64,000 nt of DNA, from positions 61,991-125,990 of the forward strand of contig CADAHL010000003.1 in the NCBI GenBank assembly GCA_902787755.1. Direction: 5' to 3'. The stretch is from Oscillospiraceae bacterium. GTDB lineage: Bacteria; Bacillota; Clostridia; Oscillospirales; Oscillospiraceae. Shown piece by piece: positions 40,350-47,216 of this stretch. The position numbers were made by a program, and so were the translations under genes. The first letter of the stretch is position 1. Each line of letters begins with the position of its first letter. The notes under the pieces were generated by a model. The model was given only the letters and a program-made list of their open reading frames with translations, was not told the DNA's origin and made no database searches.

Positions 40350-42260
40350 TTAAAACAGCTCCGCGACCAGGCCGGCGAACTCCGCGGGATCGTCCACATC
40401 CACACCGGCGGTCATTTCCGCCAGGGTCAGCAGGATCCGGGAGAGCTTGGCGGCCTTGTCCTTGTCGTTGGCAAAGGCGTCCTTCAGGACCGCAAAGGCG
40501 TGATGTTCGGCATTGAGCTCCAGGACACGATTGGCCCGGATCTTCCGCATCTCCTCGCTGGGGCCGTGGCGGAAGTAACGCTCCATCTCCAGAGTGACGC
40601 CGCCCTCGGTGGTCAGGCAGCAGGGCTGGGTAGAGAGCTTGCGGCTCAAACGCACCGCAGTGAGGCTGTCGCCGGTGGACTCTTTCACGAAGTCCAGCAG
40701 CTCCTTGTTCTCGATATCCCGCTCCTCGGCGGCCTTTTTCTCCTCGTCGGTGTCGAAGCCCAGGTCCTGGGTGACCACATTGCAGAAGGTCTTGCCGTCC
40801 TGCTCCCGCAGGTTGTCCAGCACCACCTCGTCCAGAGGCCCGGTGAGATAGATGAGCTCATAGCCCCGGCGGCGGACCTCCTCGCACTGGGGCAGGGCGA
40901 CCGCCTGCTTCACGGTGGGGGCGGAGGCGTAGTAAATGAACTTCTGGCTCTCGGGCATGTTCTCCACATATTCCTTGAGGGTGATCTGACGGTCCTCGGA
41001 GGTGTAGAAGATCAGCAGATCCCGCAGAAAGTCCTTGTAGCGGCCGTACTCGTCGCAGATGCCGGCCTTCAGATGGACGCCGAAGTTGCGGAAAAACTCC
41101 TCGTACTTGGGCCGATCGTCCCGCATGAGCTTCTCCAGCTCGCCCTTGATGCGCTTCTCCAGGTTCTGGCCGATCACGCGCAGCTGCCGGTCGTGCTGCA
41201 GGATCTCCCGGGAGATGTTCAGGCTCAGGTCGGGGGAATCCACCACGCCCTTGACAAACTCGAAGTACTCGTGCACCAGCTTGTCACATTTTTCCATGAT
41301 CATCACGCCGTTGGAGTACAGAGTGATGCCGCCTTTATTGTCGCCGGTGAAGGCGTTTTCATTCTCCTCCCCGGGGATGAAGAGCATAGCCTTGTAGCTG
41401 ACCAGACCCTCGGCGCTGACCCGGATCAGCGCGCAGGGATCCTTCCGGTCCCGATGCTTCTCCTTGTACCAGGCGATGCAGTCGTCGTCCGTGACCTCGC
41501 TCTTGGAGCGCTGCCAGATGGGAACCATGCTGTTGATGATCTCATTCTCAGTGACCATGCGGTAGGCGTACTTGGGGCTGCCGTCGTCGTTCTGCTCGCC
41601 GGTCTCATAGCGCTCCTGATGGTCCACGTCCATGTGGATGGGCCAGCGGACATAATCCGAGTACTTCTTCACCAGGGCCTTCAGCTTCCAGACCTCCAGA
41701 TAGGAGCCGTAGACTTCCTCCTCAGAGTCGGCCTTCAGGTGCATGATGACATCGGTACCCACGGTCTCCTTCTCGGCCGGGGTGACGGTATATCCGTCAG
41801 CTCCCTTGCTCTGCCACATGACGCCCTGTTCCTCGCCGTACTTTCTGGTGAGGACGGTGACCTCGTCAGCCACCATGAACGCAGAGTAGAAGCCCACACC
41901 GAACTGACCGATGATGCTCAGATCCTCAGCCTTTTCGGAATCCATCTCGCCCTTGAACTGGCGGGAGCCGGACTTGGCGATCACGCCCAGGTTGTTCTCG
42001 GCCTCCTCGGCGCTCATGCCGATGCCGTTATCCCGCACGGTGATGGTCCGGGCCTCTTTGTCCACGATGATATCAATGCGGTAATCCTCCCGGTTGAGTC
42101 CCACCTTCTCATCCGTCAGCGACAGATAGCACAGCTTGTCGATGGCGTCGGACGCGTTGGAGATGATCTCACGCAGGAAGATCTCCTTGTTGGTGTAGAT
42201 GGAATTGATCATCAGGTCAAGCAGACGCTTGGACTCTGCCTTAAACTGTTTCTTTCCCAT
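40350..42260 (-). CDS. htpG: Chaperone HtpG (Hsp90)
   Basis: HtpG is the bacterial Hsp90, an ATP-driven dimeric chaperone. The 636-residue protein has EIFLREIISNASDAIDKL and DNGIGM in the N-terminal ATP site (GHKL fold), GQFGVGFYSAF at the lid, and middle and C-terminal dimer domains of normal size. The start at 42260 gives the usual MGKKQFKAESKRLL; GGAGG is 14 bases upstream, rather far. An in-frame ATG at 42281 lacks a site. A TTGAAA-16-TATACT promoter precedes it, with no CIRCE repeat seen. Confidence 0.96.
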   Translation of the reverse strand: MGKKQFKAESKRLLDLMINSIYTNKEIFLREIISNASDAIDKLCYLSLTDEKVGLNREDYRIDIIVDKEARTITVRDNGIGMSAEEAENNLGVIAKSGSRQFKGEMDSEKAEDLSIIGQFGVGFYSAFMVADEVTVLTRKYGEEQGVMWQSKGADGYTVTPAEKETVGTDVIMHLKADSEEEVYGSYLEVWKLKALVKKYSDYVRWPIHMDVDHQERYETGEQNDDGSPKYAYRMVTENEIINSMVPIWQRSKSEVTDDDCIAWYKEKHRDRKDPCALIRVSAEGLVSYKAMLFIPGEENENAFTGDNKGGITLYSNGVMIMEKCDKLVHEYFEFVKGVVDSPDLSLNISREILQHDRQLRVIGQNLEKRIKGELEKLMRDDRPKYEEFFRNFGVHLKAGICDEYGRYKDFLRDLLIFYTSEDRQITLKEYVENMPESQKFIYYASAPTVKQAVALPQCEEVRRRGYELIYLTGPLDEVVLDNLREQDGKTFCNVVTQDLGFDTDEEKKAAEERDIENKELLDFVKESTGDSLTAVRLSRKLSTQPCCLTTEGGVTLEMERYFRHGPSEEMRKIRANRVLELNAEHHAFAVLKDAFANDKDKAAKLSRILLTLAEMTAGVDVDDPAEFAGLVAELF

Positions 42261-42315
42261 AGTGTTTCCGAAAACCTCCATATATAAATAAGAAAAGACT
42301 CTGACACGAACATAC

Positions 42316-42343
42316 AGTATAACACAATTCTGGCAAATTTCAA
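42316..42343 (-). promoter_or_regulatory. Promoter of htpG
   Basis: On the minus strand TTGAAA and TATACT are 16 bases apart. No CIRCE or CtsR heat-shock site was seen next to it. Confidence 0.7.
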
Positions 42344-42413
42344 CTGACAGAAGGCCGCTTAAGAAAGTTTCACAATTTGTTTTCAGACCGCGCCTCCGCC
42401 CCGGTCGAAGCCG

Positions 42414-42442
42414 TTGACTTGATCGCTTTCGGGTGCTAAACT
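42414..42442 (+). promoter_or_regulatory. Promoter of the aconitase X genes
   Basis: TTGACT and TAAACT with a 17-base spacer lie 33 bases before ATG 42475. Confidence 0.85.
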
Positions 42443-42474
42443 GAAAGCATCAAAGAAAAAAGGAAGTGGTTTCT

Positions 42475-43749
42475 ATGATCCTCACTCCTGAGCAGCAGGC
42501 CCTTCTGGACGGCAGCGAAGGCGAGATCATGGCAAAGATCGTCAAGACCCTGGTCATGTACGGCGACGCCTTCGGCGCCGAGCGAATGGCCAAGGTCACC
42601 AGCAAGTACGGACACACGGTCATCTCCTTCGGTCTGGAGGTCATGAAGCCGGTGTACGACCTGTACGACACCATCATCGCGGCGGGTCTGCCCGAGGGGC
42701 AGAAATTCACCGCCGACCCCAAGCCCCTGGACCCCAAGGTCCCCTCTTCCCTTCTGGACGACCTGGTGTTCAAGAAGATCATGTACACCCAGCAGAAGCG
42801 CTACGAGGAGCAGATGCGCAAGCTGGGCGTGACCAACGACGAGGACTACACCTGCGCCTGTTACCTGGATCAGGTGGGCAACGTCCCCCAGAAGGGCGAC
42901 GTGCTCAGCTGGGCCGAATCCTCCGCCGTGGTCTACGCCAATTCTGTTCTTGGAGCCCGCTGCAACCGCAACTCTGGCATGCTGGAGCTGATGGGCTCCA
43001 TCGCGGGCTTCGTGCCCGAGTTCGGCCTGCTCACCGACGACGGGAGAAAGGCCGACTGGGTCGTGGAGGTCCGCTGTGAGAAGAAGCCGGAGGCCCAGCT
43101 TCTGGGCTCGGCCATCGGCATGAAGGTCATGGAGCAGGTGCCCTATGTGAAGGGCATGGAGAAATGGCTGGGCACGGAACTGAACGACGAGGCCAAGGCC
43201 TATCTGAAGGATTTCGGCGCGGCCACCGCTTCCAACGGCGCGGTGGGCCTGTACCACATCGCGGGCCTGACTCCGGAGGCCGTGGAGCAGGGCGAGAGTC
43301 TGATCCGGGAGGGCGCCCAGGTCTATGTGATCGACGACGCGGAGCTCCAGCGGGTGAAGGACAGCTACCCTGTCATCTGGAAGAAGCCCGAAGCCAAGCC
43401 CGAGCTGTGCTTTGTGGGCTGCCCCCACATGAGTCTGCAGCAGTTGAAGGACTGGACCCGGGACGTGACCGAGGGGCTCCGGAAGAACGGCCGCCAGAAG
43501 GTGGCAGTGCCCACGGTGTTCACCGCTCCCGTGCCGGTCATCAAGGAGTTCGAGCAGACCATGGACGCCTATTATCTCAAGCAGAGCGGCGTGGTGCTCA
43601 GCTACATCTGTCCTCTGATGTACATGAACAATCCCCTGTGCAAGAAGAAAAACGTCATCACCTCCTCCAACAAGCTGCGGACCTATACCAGCGCCCGCTA
43701 CTACACCGAGGCGGAGATCCTGGAGATCATTACGGGAGGTGCCAAATGA
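42475..43749 (+). CDS. Aconitase X large (catalytic) subunit
   Basis: This 424-residue protein is the AcnX catalytic subunit (formerly DUF521), related to aconitase and 3-isopropylmalate dehydratase. It shows EQQALLDGSEGE at the start and SSAVVYANSVLGARCNRNSG, which carries one of the cluster-ligand Cys, and ends with PLMYMNNPLCKKKNVITSSN. Characterised AcnX enzymes are cis-3-hydroxyproline dehydratase in bacteria and phosphomevalonate dehydratase in archaea; neither pathway shows nearby. AAGGAAG precedes ATG 42475. The stop overlaps the small subunit as ATGA. Confidence 0.92.
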   Translation: MILTPEQQALLDGSEGEIMAKIVKTLVMYGDAFGAERMAKVTSKYGHTVISFGLEVMKPVYDLYDTIIAAGLPEGQKFTADPKPLDPKVPSSLLDDLVFKKIMYTQQKRYEEQMRKLGVTNDEDYTCACYLDQVGNVPQKGDVLSWAESSAVVYANSVLGARCNRNSGMLELMGSIAGFVPEFGLLTDDGRKADWVVEVRCEKKPEAQLLGSAIGMKVMEQVPYVKGMEKWLGTELNDEAKAYLKDFGAATASNGAVGLYHIAGLTPEAVEQGESLIREGAQVYVIDDAELQRVKDSYPVIWKKPEAKPELCFVGCPHMSLQQLKDWTRDVTEGLRKNGRQKVAVPTVFTAPVPVIKEFEQTMDAYYLKQSGVVLSYICPLMYMNNPLCKKKNVITSSNKLRTYTSARYYTEAEILEIITGGAK

Positions 43750-44186
43750 AGCAGTTCAAAGGCCGGGTCGTGGTGCCCGGGACCTGTCAGGCCCAGGCTC
43801 TGGTGAGCCACGGCGGTTTCAATACCCTGGCCAGTTATCAGATGGCCCTGATGTTCGGCGACAAGGAGGTCAAGTGCGGGGACCAGAACAACGCCGATCT
43901 GTACAAGAAGTCCCTGCTGGGCAAAGCCCTGTGCCTGCCCCAGACCATCGGCTCCACCACCGGAGGCATGGTGCTGTTTACCGTCTGCTCCTATAACAAG
44001 CAGCCGGCCTGCATGCTTTTCTCCAAGCCCATCGACTCTCTGGCCGCCTCCGGCGCCATTCTGGCGGACGTGTGGACCGAGGCCAAGATGCCCGTGGTGG
44101 ACAATCTGGGTCAGGAATTCCTGGACTATGTGAAGGACGGCATGAGCATTTCTGTCGGCGAGGACGGTCTGGTCACGGTGGACTGA
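43746..44186 (+). CDS. Aconitase X small (swivel) subunit
   Basis: The 146-residue protein is the AcnX swivelling domain (formerly DUF126): KGRVVVPGTCQAQALVS at the start, QTIGSTTGGMVLFTVC in the middle, and a short Val-rich end. It joins the large subunit to close the active site. The ATG overlaps the large-subunit stop (ATGA), so the two are made in step. In some bacteria the two parts are fused; here they are separate. A hairpin terminator follows. Confidence 0.92.
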   Translation: MKQFKGRVVVPGTCQAQALVSHGGFNTLASYQMALMFGDKEVKCGDQNNADLYKKSLLGKALCLPQTIGSTTGGMVLFTVCSYNKQPACMLFSKPIDSLAASGAILADVWTEAKMPVVDNLGQEFLDYVKDGMSISVGEDGLVTVD

Positions 44187-44212
44187 CCCGCGCTCTGTGG
44201 ATCAGCAAATGA

Positions 44213-44253
44213 TTTCGGGGATGTGAGGGGAACTCCTTCACATCCCCGATTTT
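44213..44253 (+). terminator. Terminator of the aconitase X genes
   Basis: TCGGGGATGTGA pairs with TCACATCCCCGA around a short loop, followed by TTTTTT. Confidence 0.9.
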
Positions 44254-44607
44254 TTACCGTCTCCGGGGATTCTCGGCACTCACCCGCACACCCCGGATCC
44301 AGACGGTGCCCTGGCGCACCGACAGGTAGATCCAGGCCTCTCCGCCGGGCAGCGCCAGCGCCTTTGCGCTGGTATGGATTCGGCGGCGGAGGGGCTTGGC
44401 CTCCCGTCCGGAGCTCTTCCCCAGCCGGACCGCCTCGCCGATGAGCCGGTCCCGCAGCCGGGGCATGTGCCGGATCAGCCGGCAGGCCGCGTAGGCCGCG
44501 GTCTCGGCGTCGTAGCCGCTTGGCGCCGCGCTGCGATACCAGCTGTCCTTGTCATAGCCCATGCGGCAGCCCATCCGATTCTCGCTGTTTCTGATTTTGA
44601 TCTGCAT
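44254..44607 (-). CDS. Small basic protein of unknown function
   Basis: This 117-residue protein is Arg-rich (about 19 Arg) with no membrane helix or signal. The middle is helical (AETAAYAACRLIRHMPRLRD) and the C-terminus looks beta (GEAWIYLSVRQGTVWIRGV). AAGGAGG lies at good distance from ATG 44607, which supports it being a true gene. It is a single gene facing the aconitase X pair and using the other face of the same terminator. I do not recognise a family. Confidence 0.6.
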   Translation of the reverse strand: MQIKIRNSENRMGCRMGYDKDSWYRSAAPSGYDAETAAYAACRLIRHMPRLRDRLIGEAVRLGKSSGREAKPLRRRIHTSAKALALPGGEAWIYLSVRQGTVWIRGVRVSAENPRRR

Positions 44608-44879
44608 ACGAAAGCCTCCTTATGAAATTTGAAGATCTCATCCGGCGCCGCGCCCTGAAAAAAGGCGCAAAAAAACACCGAACTCTTGTGTCTGTCAACG
44701 GGCGCACTCCGCCTATGGACAGTGCATTCACAAGATTCGATGGAATCTTCCTATTTCATTGGACGCTCTCACTGCGAGCTTGCACAGGATACCACAGGCA
44801 CGGTCCTCTGTCAAGACTTTTTCCGCTGTTTTCTCCCGGTTTTATCCGGGTTGCCCCTTTTTTTTCCGCCCGGCCGGGC
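44608..44879. other. Intergenic stretch before tRNA-Leu
   Basis: I see no supported gene here. A frame beginning at 44622 runs across the promoter and the tRNA and is rejected. CCCGG-N6-CCGGG at about 44837-44852 followed by a T-run could be a weak plus-strand terminator. Confidence 0.4.
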
Positions 44880-44908
44880 TTGACACCCTTCCCCCGCCGT
44901 GATATTGT
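44880..44908 (+). promoter_or_regulatory. Promoter of tRNA-Leu
   Basis: TTGACA and TATTGT with a 17-base spacer lie 11 bases before the tRNA 5' end. Confidence 0.9.
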
Positions 44909-44919
44909 GTTAGAGCCGT

Positions 44920-45002
44920 GCCGGTGTGGTGGAATGGTAGACACCAGGGACTTAAAATCCCTTGCGGGCAACCGCGTACCGGTTCGAGTCCGGTCACCGG
45001 CA
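44920..45002 (+). tRNA. tRNA-Leu(UAA)
   Basis: The acceptor stem is GCCGGTG with CACCGGC, the anticodon loop is CTTAAAA between AGGGA and TCCCT (anticodon TAA), there is a long variable arm (TGCGGGCAACCGCGT), and the T loop is TTCGAGT. This is a class II tRNA, as leucine tRNAs are. CCA is not encoded. Confidence 0.95.
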
Positions 45003-45005
45003 CTG

Positions 45006-45037
45006 AAGACAGCACCCCCACCCGGGGGTGCTGTTTT
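45006..45037 (+). terminator. Terminator of tRNA-Leu
   Basis: GACAGCACCCCC pairs with GGGGGTGCTGT, followed by TTTTC. Confidence 0.85.
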
Positions 45038-45190
45038 CAGTCCTGCGATCCCAACCTCAAACCGGCCCCCGGCGACGGGAGCGCAGCGACCTTGGGCAAG
45101 TCCGGTCCCCGAAGGGGATTCGAGTCCGCTCGCTTCCCCGGCTGGGATGCGCTGGTTTATCTATTTCCGCTGCCTTAATAATAATGCTGT

Positions 45191-45219
45191 TTGATTATCG
45201 AACCAACATGTGATAAGAT
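45191..45219 (+). promoter_or_regulatory. Promoter of the EF-hand-like gene
   Basis: TTGATT and TAAGAT with a 17-base spacer lie about 50 bases before the GTG start at 45271; a TATAAT follows directly and may act instead with a longer spacer. Confidence 0.6.
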
Positions 45220-45270
45220 ATAATTAGATATCGTGAAAACCATTACCACTCTTTGATTGAGGTGATTACC

Positions 45271-46275
45271 GTGGAAAAGAAAAAGCTTGATCTCGGAAAC
45301 GCTGCTGCCGCAGCCGGAAAAGCCGCTTCAGGACTGTTTTCCAGAGCTAAAGAAGCTGTCGTCAGCGCCGTTGACCAAAATGGGGATGGAAAGCTGGGAA
45401 TCGACGACGTTTCCATCGTGACCGACACCATGAAGGCGGCCATCAAAGACAGCGGTGAGAAATGGAACGAACGGCAAATTCAAATCAAGCGCGACAAGGA
45501 ACTAAAAGCTCTCCGTCCTATATTTGAGGCAGATATTGAGAACCCCGACTTTTCCCTTCCGAAGCTCATTCGAATCGCCAAGATAGATGAAAAACACGCC
45601 CAAAGCGAAGTCTGCACAGGTTCTATCGGATTTGTCTTTTCTGGGAAAGAGCTTGATGTTATCACGATTTATCCGGAGCAGATCGGCTATTTTGATCTGC
45701 GGTTTTATCCCGATATGGACAGTGAGATGTATTACGTAGATCCCGCTGATCGCGATTTCTATATCGCGCTGGACAATTACTTTAGCTATTTGAAAGTTGC
45801 CCGCATCAGCGAACTGCAGAAGATTGCTCAGGATCTTGGTGCCAAGCATTTCCGTGTCACATATAAAGAGCAGCAAAAAACCATGGTTGCCAAAGATGTC
45901 TCCGGGAAAGCCCGAATTCCCGGAAAAGTTGGCGGGAGCATGGAAGCAGAACACCATAATCGGGAAACCGATTTTTCCAAGATCGAGATTGCAGCGGAGA
46001 TGGAATGCCTCGGCCATAAGCCTGTAGAGCCTACCCTTGTCTACTTCAGAAGGGACCCTCAAATTCAAAGCTTAGTATCCCTGCGGATGTCTGATAACGC
46101 AATGACCCATCAGGTTTATACTCTGGATCTCAGCAATTCTTCCGGTATCAAGGTAAAAGATGCTCTCAAGATTGACGCTGCGCTGAGTTCTATGAAGATT
46201 GCCGGAAATGCTTCTGTTACCAGCGAAGCCCAGAGCGAGACACGAAGGATCTTCGAATACGAGATTGACTTTTGA
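45271..46275 (+). CDS. Unknown protein with an EF-hand-like calcium loop
   Basis: This 334-residue protein has an N-terminal amphipathic helix region rich in Ala, then DQNGDGKLGIDD (about residues 37-48), which fits the 12-residue EF-hand loop. The rest is charged and mixed alpha/beta (IGFVFSGKELDVITIYPE, FDLRFYPDMDSEMYYVD) without a family I recognise. There is no signal peptide. I chose GTG 45271, with GAGGTG just upstream, over TTG 45253. Base composition is clearly more AT-rich than neighbours and it lies behind tRNA-Leu, so it may have been acquired. A terminator follows. Confidence 0.7.
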   Translation: MEKKKLDLGNAAAAAGKAASGLFSRAKEAVVSAVDQNGDGKLGIDDVSIVTDTMKAAIKDSGEKWNERQIQIKRDKELKALRPIFEADIENPDFSLPKLIRIAKIDEKHAQSEVCTGSIGFVFSGKELDVITIYPEQIGYFDLRFYPDMDSEMYYVDPADRDFYIALDNYFSYLKVARISELQKIAQDLGAKHFRVTYKEQQKTMVAKDVSGKARIPGKVGGSMEAEHHNRETDFSKIEIAAEMECLGHKPVEPTLVYFRRDPQIQSLVSLRMSDNAMTHQVYTLDLSNSSGIKVKDALKIDAALSSMKIAGNASVTSEAQSETRRIFEYEIDF

Positions 46276-46375
46276 TCTCCGACATACCAGTCCTTCTGTA
46301 TTGTTTTTTTGCTGTCATCCCAATGAAGATACACTCGCTCCGGCAAATCCACACAGAACCACACCGGAATACACC

Positions 46376-46416
46376 CCAGGCGTGACCGCAGATCACAGCG
46401 GTCACGCCTGGTTTTG
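46376..46416 (+). terminator. Terminator of the EF-hand-like gene
   Basis: CCAGGCGTGACCGC pairs with GCGGTCACGCCTGG, a perfect 14-bp stem, followed by TTTTG. The stretch from here to 46560 holds no gene I can support. Confidence 0.9.
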
Positions 46417-46560
46417 TTCCCGCTCTCAGATCCGTCTCCCGCTGTGTCGGCGGGCGCCTTTATTTCGCAGCAGGGTCACATGATTCGGGTCGGGCGAACG
46501 GGCCACAGAGTGTCAGGAGATTGGGTGAAGCGGAAAATCAAAAATATTTTCCCGATCTCA

Positions 46561-46589
46561 TTGACAGCAACACATGAGCGTGTTATCAT
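46561..46589 (+). promoter_or_regulatory. Promoter of the ArsR-HMA-ATPase operon
   Basis: TTGACA and TATCAT with a 17-base spacer, about 33 bases before ATG 46622. Confidence 0.88.
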
Positions 46590-46608
46590 ATGAGCGTAGA
46601 AGCATATG
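46570..46608. promoter_or_regulatory. Candidate ArsR-family operator
   Basis: Two dyads lie in and after the promoter: ACAC-N6-GTGT (46570-46583) in the spacer and CATATG-N10-CATATG (46587-46608) over the start. ATGAGCGT occurs twice, 16 bases apart. The place fits metal-released repression by the ArsR protein encoded next. Confidence 0.55.
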
Positions 46609-46621
46609 AAAGGAGGCGCAT

Positions 46622-46990
46622 ATGATGGCAGAGCACAATCACGACGCCATTTTGGAGAAGGTGCGCAAGGATCTGCCCACGGATGAGCTGCTGTGCGATC
46701 TGGCGGATCTGTTCAAGCTCTTCGGGGACACCACCCGCATCAAGATCCTCTACGCCCTGCTGGAATCGGAGATGTGCGTGTGCGCCATCGCGGACCTGCT
46801 GGGCATGACTCAGTCGGCCATCTCCCATCAGCTGCGCATCCTGAAGGACGCCAATCTGGTGGGCAACCGCCGGGAGGGCAAGACCATCTACTATTTCCTG
46901 TCGGACGACCACGTGCGCACTATCATCGCCCAGGGCTTCGATCATCTGATCGAAGAACACCTGGAGCAGAACGAAGAAAAGGAGAGCTAA
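46622..46990 (+). CDS. ArsR/SmtB-family metal-sensing repressor
   Basis: This 122-residue winged-helix repressor has DLADLFKLFGDTTRIKIL (helices 1-2), MCVCAIADLLGMTQSAISHQ with the CVC pair in the recognition region typical of CadC/SmtB types, and a C-terminal helix LSDDHVRTIIAQGFDHLIEE that carries the Asp-x-His-x10-His part of the alpha-5 zinc site. It should leave DNA when Zn, Cd or Pb binds. ATG 46622 and the next codon ATG 46625 are both usable after AGGAGG. It is first in an operon with an HMA protein and a P1B ATPase. Confidence 0.92.
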   Translation: MMAEHNHDAILEKVRKDLPTDELLCDLADLFKLFGDTTRIKILYALLESEMCVCAIADLLGMTQSAISHQLRILKDANLVGNRREGKTIYYFLSDDHVRTIIAQGFDHLIEEHLEQNEEKES

Positions 46991-46993
46991 GCC

Positions 46994-47212
46994 ATGAAGA
47001 AGACCTTTAAGCTGGAGGACCTGGATTGCGCCAACTGCGCGGCGAAGATGGAGGCCGCCATCAAAAAGCTGGACGGCGTGCAGAACGCTACCGTGAGCTT
47101 CATGACCCAGAAGATGACCATTGAGGCCGACGAGGCCGTGTTCGACCAGGTGGTCAAGGCCGCGGTGAAGTGCATCGCCAAGGTGGAGCCCGACTGCCGG
47201 GTGATCCTCTAA
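46994..47212 (+). CDS. HMA metal-binding protein (separate domain of the ATPase system)
   Basis: The 72-residue protein is one HMA domain with LEDLDCANCAAKMEAAIKKL; Cys12 and Cys15 bind the metal, and the Asp before Cys (DCANC) is typical of zinc/cadmium HMA domains. It lies 3 bases after the repressor and 4 bases before the ATPase, which itself has no N-terminal HMA domain. In ZntA/CadA this domain is usually fused, so here it is a free-standing partner. Confidence 0.9.
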   Translation: MKKTFKLEDLDCANCAAKMEAAIKKLDGVQNATVSFMTQKMTIEADEAVFDQVVKAAVKCIAKVEPDCRVIL

Positions 47213-47216
47213 GGCC

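Noticed and set aside
42261-42345. CIRCE or CtsR heat-shock operator before htpG
   Set aside because: No TTAGCACTC-type inverted repeat or CtsR heptad repeat is present.
45095-45140. A possible attachment-site copy of the tRNA-Leu T arm (GATTCGAGTCCG)
   Set aside because: Only about 11-12 bases match the T arm, the acceptor end is not repeated, and no integrase is nearby.
44622-45194. A 190-codon plus-strand frame
   Set aside because: It crosses the tRNA-Leu promoter and the whole tRNA gene. Only its first 20 codons look protein-like.
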